DNA of 64,000 nucleotides, from contig SFGY01000004.1 of NCBI GenBank assembly GCA_004556455.1, forward strand, positions 62,001 through 126,000. The letters are read 5' to 3'. Under the pieces are notes generated by a model. That model did no database searches. It saw only the letters and a list, made by a program, of their open reading frames with translations, and had not been told where the DNA came from. Positions within the stretch are counted from its first letter, which is position 1; every line of letters begins with the position of its first letter. The position numbers and the translations under genes were made by a program. This document shows, in pieces, positions 54,024-63,165 of the stretch. This stretch comes from Clostridiales bacterium. Its GTDB lineage: Bacteria; Bacillota; Clostridia; Saccharofermentanales; DTU023.

Positions 54024-54126
54024 GACAGTCGAAACTTTGTCGCAGCCTGCCATAGCCGTTTCAGCCCCGCCGCAGTCTGCGCAGGCCGATGAACACCTGT
54101 GATCTTTGATGAAGGTCTGTGACGTG

Positions 54127-54159
54127 AAAAAAAGCGCCGGCGAAAAGTCGGTGCTTTTT
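54127..54159 (+). terminator. Intrinsic terminator after pncB
   Basis: GCGCCG (54134-54139) pairs with CGGTGC (54149-54154), flanked by an A-run before and TTTTT after, so it may work in both directions. Confidence 0.82.
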
Positions 54160-54249
54160 CATCTTGAAAAGAGAAGCTCATCATATTATCTTGATGATAA
54201 GAAACATTTTGAGGCAGTGCACAGAAGCTTTGCCCAGGGAGGAAAACTC

Positions 54250-54624
54250 ATGAAAAAACTTGCCGTTAACAGTGAAAAAGCGCCAGCCGCTATCGGACCC
54301 TACAGCCATGCCAACATCGCAGGAGATTTGGTCTTTGTTTCCGGTCAGCTGCCTGTGAAAGAGGGTAAACTCATCACCGACGATATAGGCGAAGCGACCA
54401 AAGCCTGTATGGAGAATATTCGTCTGATTCTGGAAGCTGCCGGTTCTTCTCTGGATAAATGCCTGAAATGTACGATCTATCTCTGCAATCTTGGAGATTT
54501 TGGCAAGGTCAACGAAGTCTACGGAAGCTACTTTACGGCGGATTATCCTGCCCGCGTCTGTGTCGAGGTTTCGGCTCTGCCCAAAGGAGCAGCTGTGGAA
54601 ATTGCTGCCATTGCCTGCAAATAA
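54250..54624 (+). CDS. ridA: RidA-family 2-iminobutanoate/2-iminopropanoate deaminase
   Basis: A 124-residue Rid protein that hydrolyses reactive enamines and imines such as 2-aminoacrylate. APAAIGPYSHANIAGDLVFV and the C-terminal CVEVSALPKGAAVEIAAIA are diagnostic; the conserved Arg is in PARVCVEV. ATG 54250 follows AGGGAGGA; the frame extends 48 codons upstream through the terminator, which is not supported. It lies 12 bp before the cysteine desulfidase gene, whose product releases the RidA substrate. Confidence 0.93.
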   Translation: MKKLAVNSEKAPAAIGPYSHANIAGDLVFVSGQLPVKEGKLITDDIGEATKACMENIRLILEAAGSSLDKCLKCTIYLCNLGDFGKVNEVYGSYFTADYPARVCVEVSALPKGAAVEIAAIACK

Positions 54625-54636
54625 GGAAGAACATTC

Positions 54637-55947
54637 ATGGATAAAGAACTCTGTCAACGCCTCACGGCAGTCCTGGTGCATGAGCTGATTCCAGCACTGG
54701 GCTGTACCGAACCCATTGCTATCGCCTACTGCACGAGCTGTGCGGCAAGTCTTCTGGAACAGGTTCCGGATAAAATCATCCTTGAAGCTTCCTCAAACAT
54801 TATAAAAAATGTCAAAAGTGTCATTGTGCCGAACAGTCATGGCATGAAAGGCATTGAAGCAGCCGCCATTCTGGGGGCACTTGCCTGTGCGCCGGAGCGT
54901 AAGCTGGAAGTTCTGGAAGGTCTGACTGATGAACAAATCGCTCAGGCAGAGCGGCTCCTCTCCGAAGGGATCTGTGAGGTTCGACGTCTGGAGTCAACCC
55001 ACCCTCTGCACATCATCGCGAGATGTCAGGCCGATGGACATGAAGCTCTGGCAGAAATCTGTGACCAGCATACCCATCTTGTGCGGCTTGCCTTAGATGG
55101 CGAAAACAAAATTGAAGAACATGTCGGCAACGCCTCTGCAGAGCAGAGTTTTGACTTCTCTGATCTCCAGCTTAAAGATCTTATGGACTATGTTGAAGAA
55201 GGTCATTTTGCTGAGGCTGAAAAGTCTTTGCTGCGTCAGTTAGAACTCAATTCAGCCATTGCCGAAGAGGGACTCAGCAATCAGTGGGGAGCCAGTATCG
55301 GTCGGCTTCACAAAGAGAAGATAAGCGGTGAAGAAAAGGCTTTCATTGCCCGCAAGATGGCGATCGCCATGGCTTCTGCCGGTTCAGATGCCCGTATGAG
55401 CGGTTGTGACCTGCCGGTGGTCATCAATTCCGGCAGCGGCAATCAGGGCATGACGGTCAGTATGCCGCCTTATGCTTATGCCAGGGTTTACGACATTCCA
55501 CACGAACGTCTGATGAAGGCCCTTGCCCTGGCGAATCTCATCGCCCTTTACCAGAAGAATTTCATCGGCCGTCTCTCGGCTTTCTGCGGAGCGGTCAGCG
55601 CTGCTGTTGGCTCCGTCTGCGCGGTTGCCTGGATGCTTGGCGGAGATGAGGACTTGCTGCAACGCATTATCAATAATACGCTCGGCACGATATCGGGCAT
55701 GGTCTGTGATGGCGCCAAGGCTTCCTGCGCGTCCAAAATAGCTGCGGCGCTCAATGTGGCTTTTGATGCTTATGATCTGGCTGAAAGGGGAATCTCTTTC
55801 GCCAGCGGCGACGGCATTGTCAAAGCGAATGCCGATGAAACCATTCGTGCGGTCGGACGTATGGCGCGCCTGGGCATGAGAGCGACCGACGCCGAAATTA
55901 TTGATATTATGCTCTCTAAAACTGCGGAGAAGGGGAGCGCCAGGTGA
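54637..55947 (+). CDS. cyuA: L-cysteine desulfidase (YhaM/CyuA family)
   Basis: A 436-residue Fe-S lyase of the UPF0597 family, related to the serine dehydratase alpha chain. It degrades L-cysteine to sulfide, ammonia and pyruvate via 2-aminoacrylate. Conserved Cys lie in PALGCTEPIA near residue 25 and GMVCDGAKASCASKIA near 355; INSGSGNQGMTVSMP is near 270. The start is ATG after AAGGAAG. The stop codon overlaps the asparaginase start by 4 bp. Confidence 0.9.
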   Translation: MDKELCQRLTAVLVHELIPALGCTEPIAIAYCTSCAASLLEQVPDKIILEASSNIIKNVKSVIVPNSHGMKGIEAAAILGALACAPERKLEVLEGLTDEQIAQAERLLSEGICEVRRLESTHPLHIIARCQADGHEALAEICDQHTHLVRLALDGENKIEEHVGNASAEQSFDFSDLQLKDLMDYVEEGHFAEAEKSLLRQLELNSAIAEEGLSNQWGASIGRLHKEKISGEEKAFIARKMAIAMASAGSDARMSGCDLPVVINSGSGNQGMTVSMPPYAYARVYDIPHERLMKALALANLIALYQKNFIGRLSAFCGAVSAAVGSVCAVAWMLGGDEDLLQRIINNTLGTISGMVCDGAKASCASKIAAALNVAFDAYDLAERGISFASGDGIVKANADETIRAVGRMARLGMRATDAEIIDIMLSKTAEKGSAR

Positions 55948-56960
55948 AGCGCATTTGTCTTATCGCCACAGGTGGAACGATTGCCTGCGTGCAGACGGAA
56001 CAGGGCTTTGTTCCAGGCCTCAGTGGTCGGGAACTGCTTGCCCGTGTTCCCGACCTGGGTGATGTGGCGGCGATTGATGTTCAACAGATCATGAATATCG
56101 ACAGCTCGGAGATGCAGGTTTCCGACTGGCGTTCGATTGCGCGGGCGGTATTCGGTGCGGCTGAAGCCTACGACGGGGTGGTGATTACACACGGCACAGA
56201 TACCATGTGCTATACGGCGGCCGCCCTGTCTTTTATGCTTTCGGATCTCCGTATCCCGGTTGTTCTGACTGGAGCGCAGCGTCCGCTGCTGCTTGAAGAC
56301 AGTGATGCGGTCAATAATTTGCGTGACGCCTGTGCAGTGGCGGTTTATGGGGAAGCTGGTGTTTCCATTGTTTTTAACCATAAGATCATCCACGGCAGCC
56401 GTGCTTTTAAAATGTATTCTAAAAATGATGATGCCTATGTCAGCCGTAACTATCCCTATCTCGGAAAAATAGAAAACGGTCAGGTCATCTGGCAGCATCA
56501 TGCGAAAATCCAGCGTGGTCAGCCCCGGCTCTTCGTCAGCCTTAACGAAAATGTTGCCCTCCTGAAACTCACGCCTGCCAGCAATCCCTCGGCTCTGGAC
56601 TATGTCGCAAAATATGGTTTCAGCGGCGTAGTTATCGAGGGCTTTGGCACAGGAGGAATAGCCAATCTCAACCGCGGTATGGCTCAGGGCATTCGCCGAC
56701 TTACCGAGGAACGCCGCATGCCCGTGCTGATGATCTCCCAATGTCCTTATGACGGGGTCAATCTTGCTGTTTATGGTATCGGCGAACAGGCTGCAAAAGC
56801 CGGTGTCATTCCCGGAAACGATATGACCACTGAGACAGCGGTGGTCAAGCTCATGTGGGCGCTTGGCAAGACCCAAAATATGTCGGAGATAGCGGGGCTG
56901 CTGGAGAGCAACATTTGTGATGAGATCACGGGTGAACGGAAAATTCAGCCTGCGGACTGA
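55944..56960 (+). CDS. ansA: L-asparaginase, type I
   Basis: A 338-residue enzyme that converts asparagine to aspartate and ammonia. The two catalytic Thr regions are LIATGGTIA near residue 8 and VITHGTDTM near 83; HKIIHGSRAFKMYSKNDDAY holds further active-site residues. No signal peptide is seen, so it is cytoplasmic type. It starts at GTG overlapping the desulfidase stop (4 bp), indicating coupled translation. Confidence 0.93.
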   Translation: MKRICLIATGGTIACVQTEQGFVPGLSGRELLARVPDLGDVAAIDVQQIMNIDSSEMQVSDWRSIARAVFGAAEAYDGVVITHGTDTMCYTAAALSFMLSDLRIPVVLTGAQRPLLLEDSDAVNNLRDACAVAVYGEAGVSIVFNHKIIHGSRAFKMYSKNDDAYVSRNYPYLGKIENGQVIWQHHAKIQRGQPRLFVSLNENVALLKLTPASNPSALDYVAKYGFSGVVIEGFGTGGIANLNRGMAQGIRRLTEERRMPVLMISQCPYDGVNLAVYGIGEQAAKAGVIPGNDMTTETAVVKLMWALGKTQNMSEIAGLLESNICDEITGERKIQPAD

Positions 56961-56967
56961 TGCGAGC

Positions 56968-56997
56968 TTGAAGTAAAGTCGTTATTTCGTGTATGCT
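56968..56997 (+). promoter_or_regulatory. Possible promoter upstream of pheS
   Basis: TTGAAG (56968-56973), an 18-bp spacer and TATGCT (56992-56997). A moderate match. Confidence 0.4.
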
Positions 56998-57008
56998 TTC
57001 CTGAAAGA

Positions 57009-57035
57009 GGGCTCTGCCTGGCAGCGCCCGTTTTT
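57009..57035 (+). terminator. Intrinsic terminator between ansA and pheS
   Basis: GGGC-t-CTGCC-t-GGCAG-c-GCCC followed by GTTTTT. It lies immediately after the possible pheS promoter, so it ends ansA transcripts or attenuates pheS. No T-box features were found. Confidence 0.78.
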
Positions 57036-57082
57036 ATGTGCCGTCATTCTCAAAACGCCCTGCAGGGCTGAGGAGGAAGAAG

Positions 57083-58120
57083 ATGAGAGAAGATTATGAA
57101 GCTTTGCGCGCAAAAATAAAAAACCAGATATCTGCAGCGACTAAGCTGGAACAGCTGGAGGAGATTCGTCAGAATGCGCTCGGACGCAAGGGAGAACTGA
57201 CCAACTTGCTCAAAGGTCTGGGTCAGCTTGTCAAAGAAGAGCGCAAGGCGATGGGCCAGCTTGCCAACGAAATCAAAGAAGAGCTTAATGCGGATCTGGA
57301 AGCTAAAAAGACAGAACTGCTGGCCAAAGAACCGATCTTAAAGTTCAAACCTGACCTTAGCCTTCCCGGTAAGCCTGTTCCGTCCGGAGGGCTGCATCCG
57401 GTTACCCAGATGTGTTATGACCTCAACGATGCCTTTCGTTCGCTGAACTTTGAAATAGCCGGTGAAGATGAGATTTCCTCCGAGCAATATGTCTTTGACA
57501 ATCTCAACTTTCCCGCCAACCATCCTGCCCGGGAAAGTATGGATACTTACTGGCTTGAAGGGGAAGCTTCAGACTCAGCTCTGGACCACCTCTGCCTGCG
57601 TCCCCATCTCACCGGCGCAAGTGTGCGTTATCTGCAGGAGCACGGGGCTCCCGCCCGTTTCGTTTATCCCGGACGCGTGTACCGCAATGAGAGTACGGAC
57701 GCCCGTCACGAGCGCGCCTTTTATCAATATGAAGCTCTGATTGTCGATCGTGAATTTCCTTTTGCTGCGGGTAAACTGCTCATTGATACCATTCTTGAAA
57801 AAGTCTTTGGACGCAAAGTGAAAACGCGGATGCGCGCCGGCTTTTTCCCTTTTGTAGAACCTGGATTTGAGATCGATATGCAGTGTCAGGTCTGTGGTGG
57901 CAAGGGCTGCCGTGTCTGCAATCAGAAGGGCTGGCTCGAAGTGATGCCGGGTGGAACGCCTCATCCCAATGTCCTGAGAGCAGCAGGCCTTGATCCCGAA
58001 GAATGGACCGGCTTTTACATCAATATCGGGCTTGACCGCATGGTCATGATGCGCTACGGCATTAACGATGTGCGTCTCTTTCACAGCGCAGACCTGCGTT
58101 TTCTCCAACAATTTAAGTAA
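57083..58120 (+). CDS. pheS: Phenylalanyl-tRNA synthetase alpha subunit
   Basis: A 345-residue class II synthetase subunit. An N-terminal coiled coil (about residues 1-85) binds tRNA-Phe. The core shows NFPANHPARESMDTYWLEG, RVYRNESTDARHERAFYQYE (motif 2) and GLDRMVMMRYGINDVR (motif 3). A Cys-rich stretch, CQVCGGKGCRVCNQKGW, is near residue 270. ATG 57083 follows AGGAGGA; the frame upstream runs into the terminator. Confidence 0.96.
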   Translation: MREDYEALRAKIKNQISAATKLEQLEEIRQNALGRKGELTNLLKGLGQLVKEERKAMGQLANEIKEELNADLEAKKTELLAKEPILKFKPDLSLPGKPVPSGGLHPVTQMCYDLNDAFRSLNFEIAGEDEISSEQYVFDNLNFPANHPARESMDTYWLEGEASDSALDHLCLRPHLTGASVRYLQEHGAPARFVYPGRVYRNESTDARHERAFYQYEALIVDREFPFAAGKLLIDTILEKVFGRKVKTRMRAGFFPFVEPGFEIDMQCQVCGGKGCRVCNQKGWLEVMPGGTPHPNVLRAAGLDPEEWTGFYINIGLDRMVMMRYGINDVRLFHSADLRFLQQFK

Positions 58121-58137
58121 AGCGGGAGGGAAAAAAG

Positions 58138-60561
58138 ATGAAAGTATCTCTGAACTGGATTAAAGACTATATTAACTTGCCCGCTGACCTGAGCCCGGAA
58201 CAGCTGAGTTCGGACCTGACCATGCGCACGGTGGAGGTTGAGGGGATAGAAAACCGTGCCGATAGTTTGAAAGGTGTACTCATCGGGACGATTTCCTCCG
58301 TGTCGCCGCATCCTGATGCCGATCGCCTGCGTATTGTTCAGGTCGATGTCGGCAGGCCGGAAGAGCTGCAGATTGTCTGTGGCGGCAGCAACCTGGAAGT
58401 CGGTCAGAAGGTTGTCGTGGCGGTTCCAGGTTCCTGGGTGCGCTGGCATGGCGAAGGAGAACCGGTCGAAATCAAAACGTCCAAACTGCGTGGCGTCCGT
58501 TCGGAAGGCATGATCTGTGCGGCCAGTGAAGTAAGTCTGGAAGGCCTTTTCCCTGCTGCAGACGAACATGAGATCATGGATCTGACGCATTTTCCCGGAG
58601 CCGAAAACGGTAAAGAAGTGGCGGACGTCCTCAAGCTCAACGATCTGATTCTGGAAATCGACAATAAGTCCATGACCAATCGGCCTGACCTCTGGGGCCA
58701 TTACGGCCTGGCGCGTGAACTGGCGGCGATCTACGATCTGCCTCTGCGTCCGCTGCCGCCTTTTGTCTGTCCAGCTGACCTCCCTGAAACGCCTGTTTCC
58801 ATAGAAGACCCGGAGGCTTGCGGCCGCTATCTTGCTACCGCCTGGGAAGGGGTCAGGGCCGTCCCCTCGCCCTATTGGATGCAGGTGCGTCTGGAACTGC
58901 TGGGACATCATCCGCGCAATCTCCTGGTCGATCTGAGCAATTACGTCATGCTGGCGACGGGTGAACCTAATCATGCATTTGACCTGGATTCTTTACATGG
59001 CGACATCCAGGTTCGCCGTGCCAGAGCAGGGGAGAAGCTGCTTCTGCTCGATGAAAGTGAGCTGGACTTAGACCCGCAGGATCTGCTTATCAGCAGCGGG
59101 GATAAAGCTGTCGGACTTGCCGGCATTATGGGGGGGAAGGGCTATTCGATCCGGGAGAACACCCGGAATATGCTGATGGAAACGGCGATCTTTGATCCCA
59201 GACTTATCCGCAAAATGTCTCAGCGTCATGAGCTCAGGACCGATGCCGAAGCACGTTTTGAGAAAGGGATCGACGATGCCCGGGCAGAGCAGGCTCAGGG
59301 TCTGATGCAAAGTCTGCTTCAGCAGCTCCAGCCGGAAGCCCGAATGGTGGCCTGTACGGACTGCTATCCCAGGCGTCAGGAGCCCATAAAAATTGAACTT
59401 AAACGCTCCTATCTTAAGCGTCGTCTGGGCAAAGATTTGAGTTTTGAGGAAATCCGCAGCTTGCTGGAAAAGCTGGGCTTCGCCGTCGAAGAAAAAGATG
59501 CTGAAAGCTTAAAGGTTGGCGTGCCTTCCTGGCGAGCCACCGGCGATGTCAGTGAAGCCGCCGACCTTATCGAAGAAATTGCCCGCATGGAGGGCTATGA
59601 GAACTTTAAGGTGGAAGGCTGCCAGGTTCAACTCGAACATGCGATAAAAGCTCCTCAAAAGGATTTTGATCGCCGGGTGCGCGAGTATCTTGCTACGCGC
59701 TGTGCGCTGCAGGAAGTTTACACTTATCCCTGGGTGGACGAAGCGGCTCTCAACATTTGCGGCTATCCCGACAATGACAGTCTCGCTCTGGCAGCGCCAC
59801 CTTCGCCGGAACAGAAATATCTGCGCCCTTCACTGTTACCGGGGCTCTTGCTTGCGGCAAAGGACAATGAACGTTATTTTGACAGCTTCGGTATTTTTGA
59901 GCTAAGTCAGGTTTTCCGCAGGCGAAAGGAGCGCTGTAAGAACGGTGAAGCGCTTCCTCAACAGGATCTTCACCTCGGTGTTCTGCTTTACAGCAGCGAG
60001 CCCTGGGAGGACTTCCGTCGTTTGAAAGGCATTCTTGAAGCGCTGCCCCAGTACTGCATTTGCGAAGCACTGCATTTTGCGCAAAATGAAAAAGACATTT
60101 GGGCAGACCAGGAGCTCTGGCTCGATATCTGCAATGAAAAAGGGGAGAAGTTGGGACAGCTTGCTGCCCTCTCTTATCAGAACCGCTGCCGCCTTGGCTA
60201 TAAGCGCGGTTACCCCGTGATGCTGGAACTGAATATCAGCGCCATCACACCGCTTGCCTCGCGTCAGAACAGCTTTAAAGCGCTGCCGCAGTTTCCCCTC
60301 GTCGATATTGACCTCTCCCTGCTTTGCCGCGAAGACGTTCAGTGGTCTGACTTCGTTGCTGAGATTGGCAAACGTGTTGAATCGCTCGAATTTATCAGCG
60401 AATACCGTGGAGCTCAGGTGGCTGAAGGCATGAAATCTCTGGCCTTCCGTGTGCGCATTGGCAAGGAAAACGCCACTCTGAGCGCTGAAGAGATCGAAGA
60501 AAAGCGACAGAGCCTGATCAACCGCCTCAGCCGTAAACTGGGCGCGGAAATCCGCTCATAA
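58138..60561 (+). CDS. pheT: Phenylalanyl-tRNA synthetase beta subunit
   Basis: An 807-residue partner of PheS. In order: N-terminal B1 (MKVSLNWIKDYINLP), an EMAP-like tRNA-binding domain near 40-150 (HPDADRLRIVQVDVG), the B3/B4 editing domain near 200-380 (EPNHAFDLDSLHGDIQVRRA), the B5 domain near 400-470, the catalytic-like core, and the C-terminal anticodon-binding domain (QFPLVDIDLSLLCREDVQW onward). ATG follows GGGAGGG, 17 bp after pheS. Confidence 0.97.
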   Translation: MKVSLNWIKDYINLPADLSPEQLSSDLTMRTVEVEGIENRADSLKGVLIGTISSVSPHPDADRLRIVQVDVGRPEELQIVCGGSNLEVGQKVVVAVPGSWVRWHGEGEPVEIKTSKLRGVRSEGMICAASEVSLEGLFPAADEHEIMDLTHFPGAENGKEVADVLKLNDLILEIDNKSMTNRPDLWGHYGLARELAAIYDLPLRPLPPFVCPADLPETPVSIEDPEACGRYLATAWEGVRAVPSPYWMQVRLELLGHHPRNLLVDLSNYVMLATGEPNHAFDLDSLHGDIQVRRARAGEKLLLLDESELDLDPQDLLISSGDKAVGLAGIMGGKGYSIRENTRNMLMETAIFDPRLIRKMSQRHELRTDAEARFEKGIDDARAEQAQGLMQSLLQQLQPEARMVACTDCYPRRQEPIKIELKRSYLKRRLGKDLSFEEIRSLLEKLGFAVEEKDAESLKVGVPSWRATGDVSEAADLIEEIARMEGYENFKVEGCQVQLEHAIKAPQKDFDRRVREYLATRCALQEVYTYPWVDEAALNICGYPDNDSLALAAPPSPEQKYLRPSLLPGLLLAAKDNERYFDSFGIFELSQVFRRRKERCKNGEALPQQDLHLGVLLYSSEPWEDFRRLKGILEALPQYCICEALHFAQNEKDIWADQELWLDICNEKGEKLGQLAALSYQNRCRLGYKRGYPVMLELNISAITPLASRQNSFKALPQFPLVDIDLSLLCREDVQWSDFVAEIGKRVESLEFISEYRGAQVAEGMKSLAFRVRIGKENATLSAEEIEEKRQSLINRLSRKLGAEIRS

Positions 60562-60590
60562 GCTCCACCCGGGAAATTTTGCAAGTGGGC

Positions 60591-60618
60591 TTGACAAGAA
60601 GTTCAGAACAGGTATAAT
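60591..60618 (+). promoter_or_regulatory. Consensus sigma-70 promoter of tRNA-Ala
   Basis: Perfect TTGACA (60591-60596), a 16-bp spacer and perfect TATAAT (60613-60618), 14 bp before the tRNA. Confidence 0.88.
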
Positions 60619-60632
60619 TGCAAATGTTTCAC

Positions 60633-60708
<76 letters not shown>

Positions 60709-60711
60709 AAT

Positions 60712-60750
60712 AAGGAAGCATATTTTGATAGAAAAATGTGCTTCCTTTTT
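60712..60750 (+). terminator. Intrinsic terminator after tRNA-Ala
   Basis: AAGGAAGCA (60712-60720) pairs with TGCTTCCTT (60739-60747), with further TATTTT/AAAAAT pairing inside, and ends in a T-run. Confidence 0.88.
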
Positions 60751-60924
60751 CATTGCCGAAAAGCTTTGATTTCAAAGGGAATTGAGCCTTTTCGGGCAAA
60801 AGAGAAAGCTCTCCCGCGTCGAAACACCCTGAATGCAAGCCTCCTGGATCACCTGCAATCGACGGGCCATGGGTTTTGCCTCATAAGGTTGTCCAGGATT
60901 TTGTCCGCCTCCCCTCGTGGTTTT

Positions 60925-61187
60925 CATGCAACGTTTCAACTAGTGGATGGGCTGCCTTTTTGCGTGCTGGATGCCCTGCCTTTTATTCATGCAACTTAGC
61001 AATTAATGGATGACAGACCTTTTTCGTGCAGGATGACCCACCCTTTTTGCATGCAACGTTTCAACTAATGGAGGTTTTTGCTTTGGCTTTTTTGATTTTC
61101 ATGCAACTTAGCAAGTAGTGGAGGTGCCCGCGTGCAAGATTCCAAGTTGTGGATGGTTTTGAAGTGCAAGTTATCAAGGTGTGGATG
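60925..61187. repeat. Cluster of degenerate 25-bp repeats
   Basis: Six related copies start near 60925, 60988, 61050, 61100, 61131 and 61163. A typical copy begins CATGCAAC and ends CAACTAATGGAGG or similar; the shared core is TGCAA, about 8 bases, CAA, about 5 bases, TGGA. Shorter GTGC-GGATG pieces lie between the first copies. Spacing falls from about 62 to 31 bp. No cas genes are near and the spacing is irregular, so it is not a CRISPR array. The surrounding 60751-61700 stretch holds no supported gene. Confidence 0.65.
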
Positions 61188-61353
61188 GTTTAGGCCTGAG
61201 TTCGCTTACGCTAACCGTCCATTACTTGAAATTTTGTTCGAAATTCGGAAAATCCGAAATGAGAGCAGGCATCCAGCCAAGCTTAACCAAACTGAGGTCA
61301 GCTTGCAGTCGTGTAAAATCAGCCATAGCTTGAAATTTTTTCCAAAAATACAG

Positions 61354-61391
61354 GGAGCTGTCTAAACACGAAAGTGTAGCGAGACAGCTCC
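61354..61391. repeat. Perfect palindromic stem in the intergenic region
   Basis: GGAGCTGTCT (61354-61363) and AGACAGCTCC (61382-61391) enclose an inner ACAC-gaaa-GTGT hairpin. It may be a terminator without T-run, a remnant of a mobile element end or an intergenic repeat. Confidence 0.55.
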
Positions 61392-61568
61392 TTGCGTTCT
61401 GACTATATTGAGAAAGGATATCCGAAGGATTCGAAGGCATACGAATCATGAGAAGCCTTTATTTTTGAAAGTGCTTAATTGGGAGTATTTTTGCAATGCC
61501 GCATAAAGAACGCACACTACGGGAGAATGCAAGGAAAAATTAAGACTTGAAAATTTTGAAATGTAGGT

Positions 61569-61606
61569 CTACGCTATGAGTTAGCTTTAGCTAATTCATA
61601 GCGTAG
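61569..61606. repeat. 38-bp near-perfect palindrome upstream of the methyltransferase gene
   Basis: CTACGCTATGAGTTAGC (61569-61585) pairs with GCTAATTCATAGCGTAG (61590-61606) around TTTA, 17 bp with one G-T pair. It lies about 95 bp before the methyltransferase start. It could be an operator, a bidirectional hairpin or an element end. Confidence 0.55.
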
Positions 61607-61701
61607 CACTATTCGGATTTATAAGGTAAGCATAGTCAATAAATTAAACAAAAACGAATAAACTGACAGAAGAGTTCCGTTATTAAGTTAAAGGAGCAAG
61701 T

Positions 61702-62316
61702 ATGGGATTTTTTCAAAACACAGCAAAACCTATCGGCTTTGGCGGAAAGTTGATGGTTAAACTTATGAATGTTGGGCATGCTAAAGTAGCTGAATGGGGC
61801 TTTTCTCATGTTATTATTTCTTCGTCTGCAACTGTCCTAGACATAGGTTGCGGTGGCGGGGCGAATGTGGCAAGCTGGGTAAAGCGCTGTCCACAAGGGC
61901 ATATAACAGGATTAGACTACTCTCCTGTAAGCGTAGATGCTTCACAAAAATACAATCAAAAAGCTATTGCAGAGAATCGCTGTCAAATTGTTCAGGGCGA
62001 TGTTTCACATTTGCCTTTTAACGAAAATACCTTTGATATAATTTCCGCTTTTGAAACCGTGTATTTCTGGCCTGGGCTTGAAAACTGCTTTCAAGAAGTA
62101 TTTCGCGTATTAAAGAAGGGTGGCACATTCCTTATTGTCAATGAATCGGACGGAACCAATCCCCAGCAGGACAAATGGATAAATATCATCGAAGGACTAA
62201 AAATTTATAAGGAGAGCGACTTGACAGAGAGGCTTCAAAAGGTCGGATTTTCTAATATAAGAACCTTTCAAACAGACAAACATTGGCTTGCCATCCTGTG
62301 TGAAAAAACTTTATAG
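61702..62316 (+). CDS. Class I SAM-dependent methyltransferase
   Basis: A 204-residue protein. The SAM-binding motif I is TVLDIGCGGGANVASWV near residue 48; later motifs are GLDYSPVSV near 75, IVQGDVSHLPF near 97 and FDIISAFETVYFWPGLENCF near 110, as in the Methyltransf_11 family. The substrate is unknown. ATG follows AAAGGAGC. The gene is AT-rich compared with the main chromosome part and is flanked by relics, suggesting it was acquired. Confidence 0.85.
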   Translation: MGFFQNTAKPIGFGGKLMVKLMNVGHAKVAEWGFSHVIISSSATVLDIGCGGGANVASWVKRCPQGHITGLDYSPVSVDASQKYNQKAIAENRCQIVQGDVSHLPFNENTFDIISAFETVYFWPGLENCFQEVFRVLKKGGTFLIVNESDGTNPQQDKWINIIEGLKIYKESDLTERLQKVGFSNIRTFQTDKHWLAILCEKTL

Positions 62317-62340
62317 AATTTCTCAAAGAACAAGGGGGAC

Positions 62341-62553
62341 TGACGGAATAATTTACGCATGGGTAAGGTATCCTATTTATTCAGCATTTTTACTTATTGT
62401 AATCGGAGCAGTCCTAATTTGAGAAAACGGAATTTTATTTTTTCTTATTCCTTTGTATTGGCTCTTCATGATATTTTTGATGAAAAATACGGAAGAAAAA
62501 TGGCTGTTAACAATCTTTGGTAAAGAGAAGGAGTCGGTTTTATGGATGTAATG
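62341..62553 (+). pseudogene. Relic of an isoprenylcysteine carboxyl methyltransferase-like membrane protein
   Basis: The frame from 62341 reads DGIIYAWVRYPIYSAFLLIV, then an in-frame TGA where Trp or similar would be expected, and continues to FLMKNTEEKWLLTIFGKE before losing frame. These match the YAWVRHPMYS and MKxxEExWLL regions of the ICMT-type methyltransferase family. The N-terminus and C-terminus are absent, so it is a fragment. Confidence 0.6.
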
Positions 62554-63049
62554 CGAGCGGTCTTGGACGGAATTGCGATAGCCGCAATCTTTAACGGTTC
62601 GGTGGTGGCCGTGGCGCTTATTGATCCGAGATATTTTTTTGATTCTTATCCAAAGGCAATTCAGAGAGCCGCACCTGAACAGATGACAAAAAAAGAGAAA
62701 AAAAACAAATCACATTCTGACAATTGTAATTTGCGGGATTTGTTTCATATATTCAACAGCAAGTCTCTTACATACGGGCATTTCGGGCTTTTGGAATCTT
62801 TTTTTGATGGGATATATTCAGTGGAGCATGTTAAACTTTGGAGATTTCTTTCTGCTGGATTGTCTGTTGTTCCAGGGAAAATATAAGGATAAAATCGTCA
62901 TTCCCGGCACAGAAGGGCACCCTGATTATGAACTCGGTAACTGGATGAAGCATTTGGCAATCCGGGAACATTTTGCAGTCACTCCGTTTTTGATCATACC
63001 GTTTGTAGCAGCGATTCAGGCTTTGATTATTGGCTTGTTAGGAAGATAA
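62542..63049 (+). pseudogene. Frameshifted small membrane protein gene
   Basis: Two frames together read as one protein. The first starts at ATG 62542 (MDVMRAVLDGIAIAAIFNGS, then DPRYFFDSYPKAIQRAAPEQ) and loses sense after poly-A tracts near 62688-62705. The second frame continues with GFWNLFLMGYIQWSMLNFGD and runs to 63049 (VIPGTEGHPDYELGNWMKHL). The hydrophobic pattern suggests a four-helix membrane protein of unknown function. A one-base shift at the A-runs is the likely break. Confidence 0.65.
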
Positions 63050-63104
63050 GTTTTCGGGTTGTTCATCTAAATCATGTAAATGCTGTTATCAAAATGTAGA
63101 AAAT

Positions 63105-63165
63105 TTGGCTGCACCCATACCCTTTGAGTTGCACCTACGCGCCCTCATTTGCACCCATAGGCTGA
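63105..63165. repeat. Three short TTGCACC repeats
   Basis: GCTGCACCCATA, GTTGCACCTA and TTTGCACCCATA occur about 20-25 bp apart. Their style recalls the TGCAA repeats at 60925-61187, but they are too short to be sure they are related. Confidence 0.35.

Noticed and set aside
60925..61187. CRISPR array
   Set aside because: Copies are degenerate, spacing is irregular (about 31 to 62 bp) and no cas-like gene is near.
61132..61449. Short frames on both strands around the GGAGCTGTCT palindrome
   Set aside because: They cross the repeat cluster and the palindrome, have no ribosome site and no known similarity.
62317..62541. Selenocysteine codon in the ICMT-like frame
   Set aside because: The TGA lies in a fragment lacking both ends and the expected residue is not Cys, so a stop mutation is simpler.
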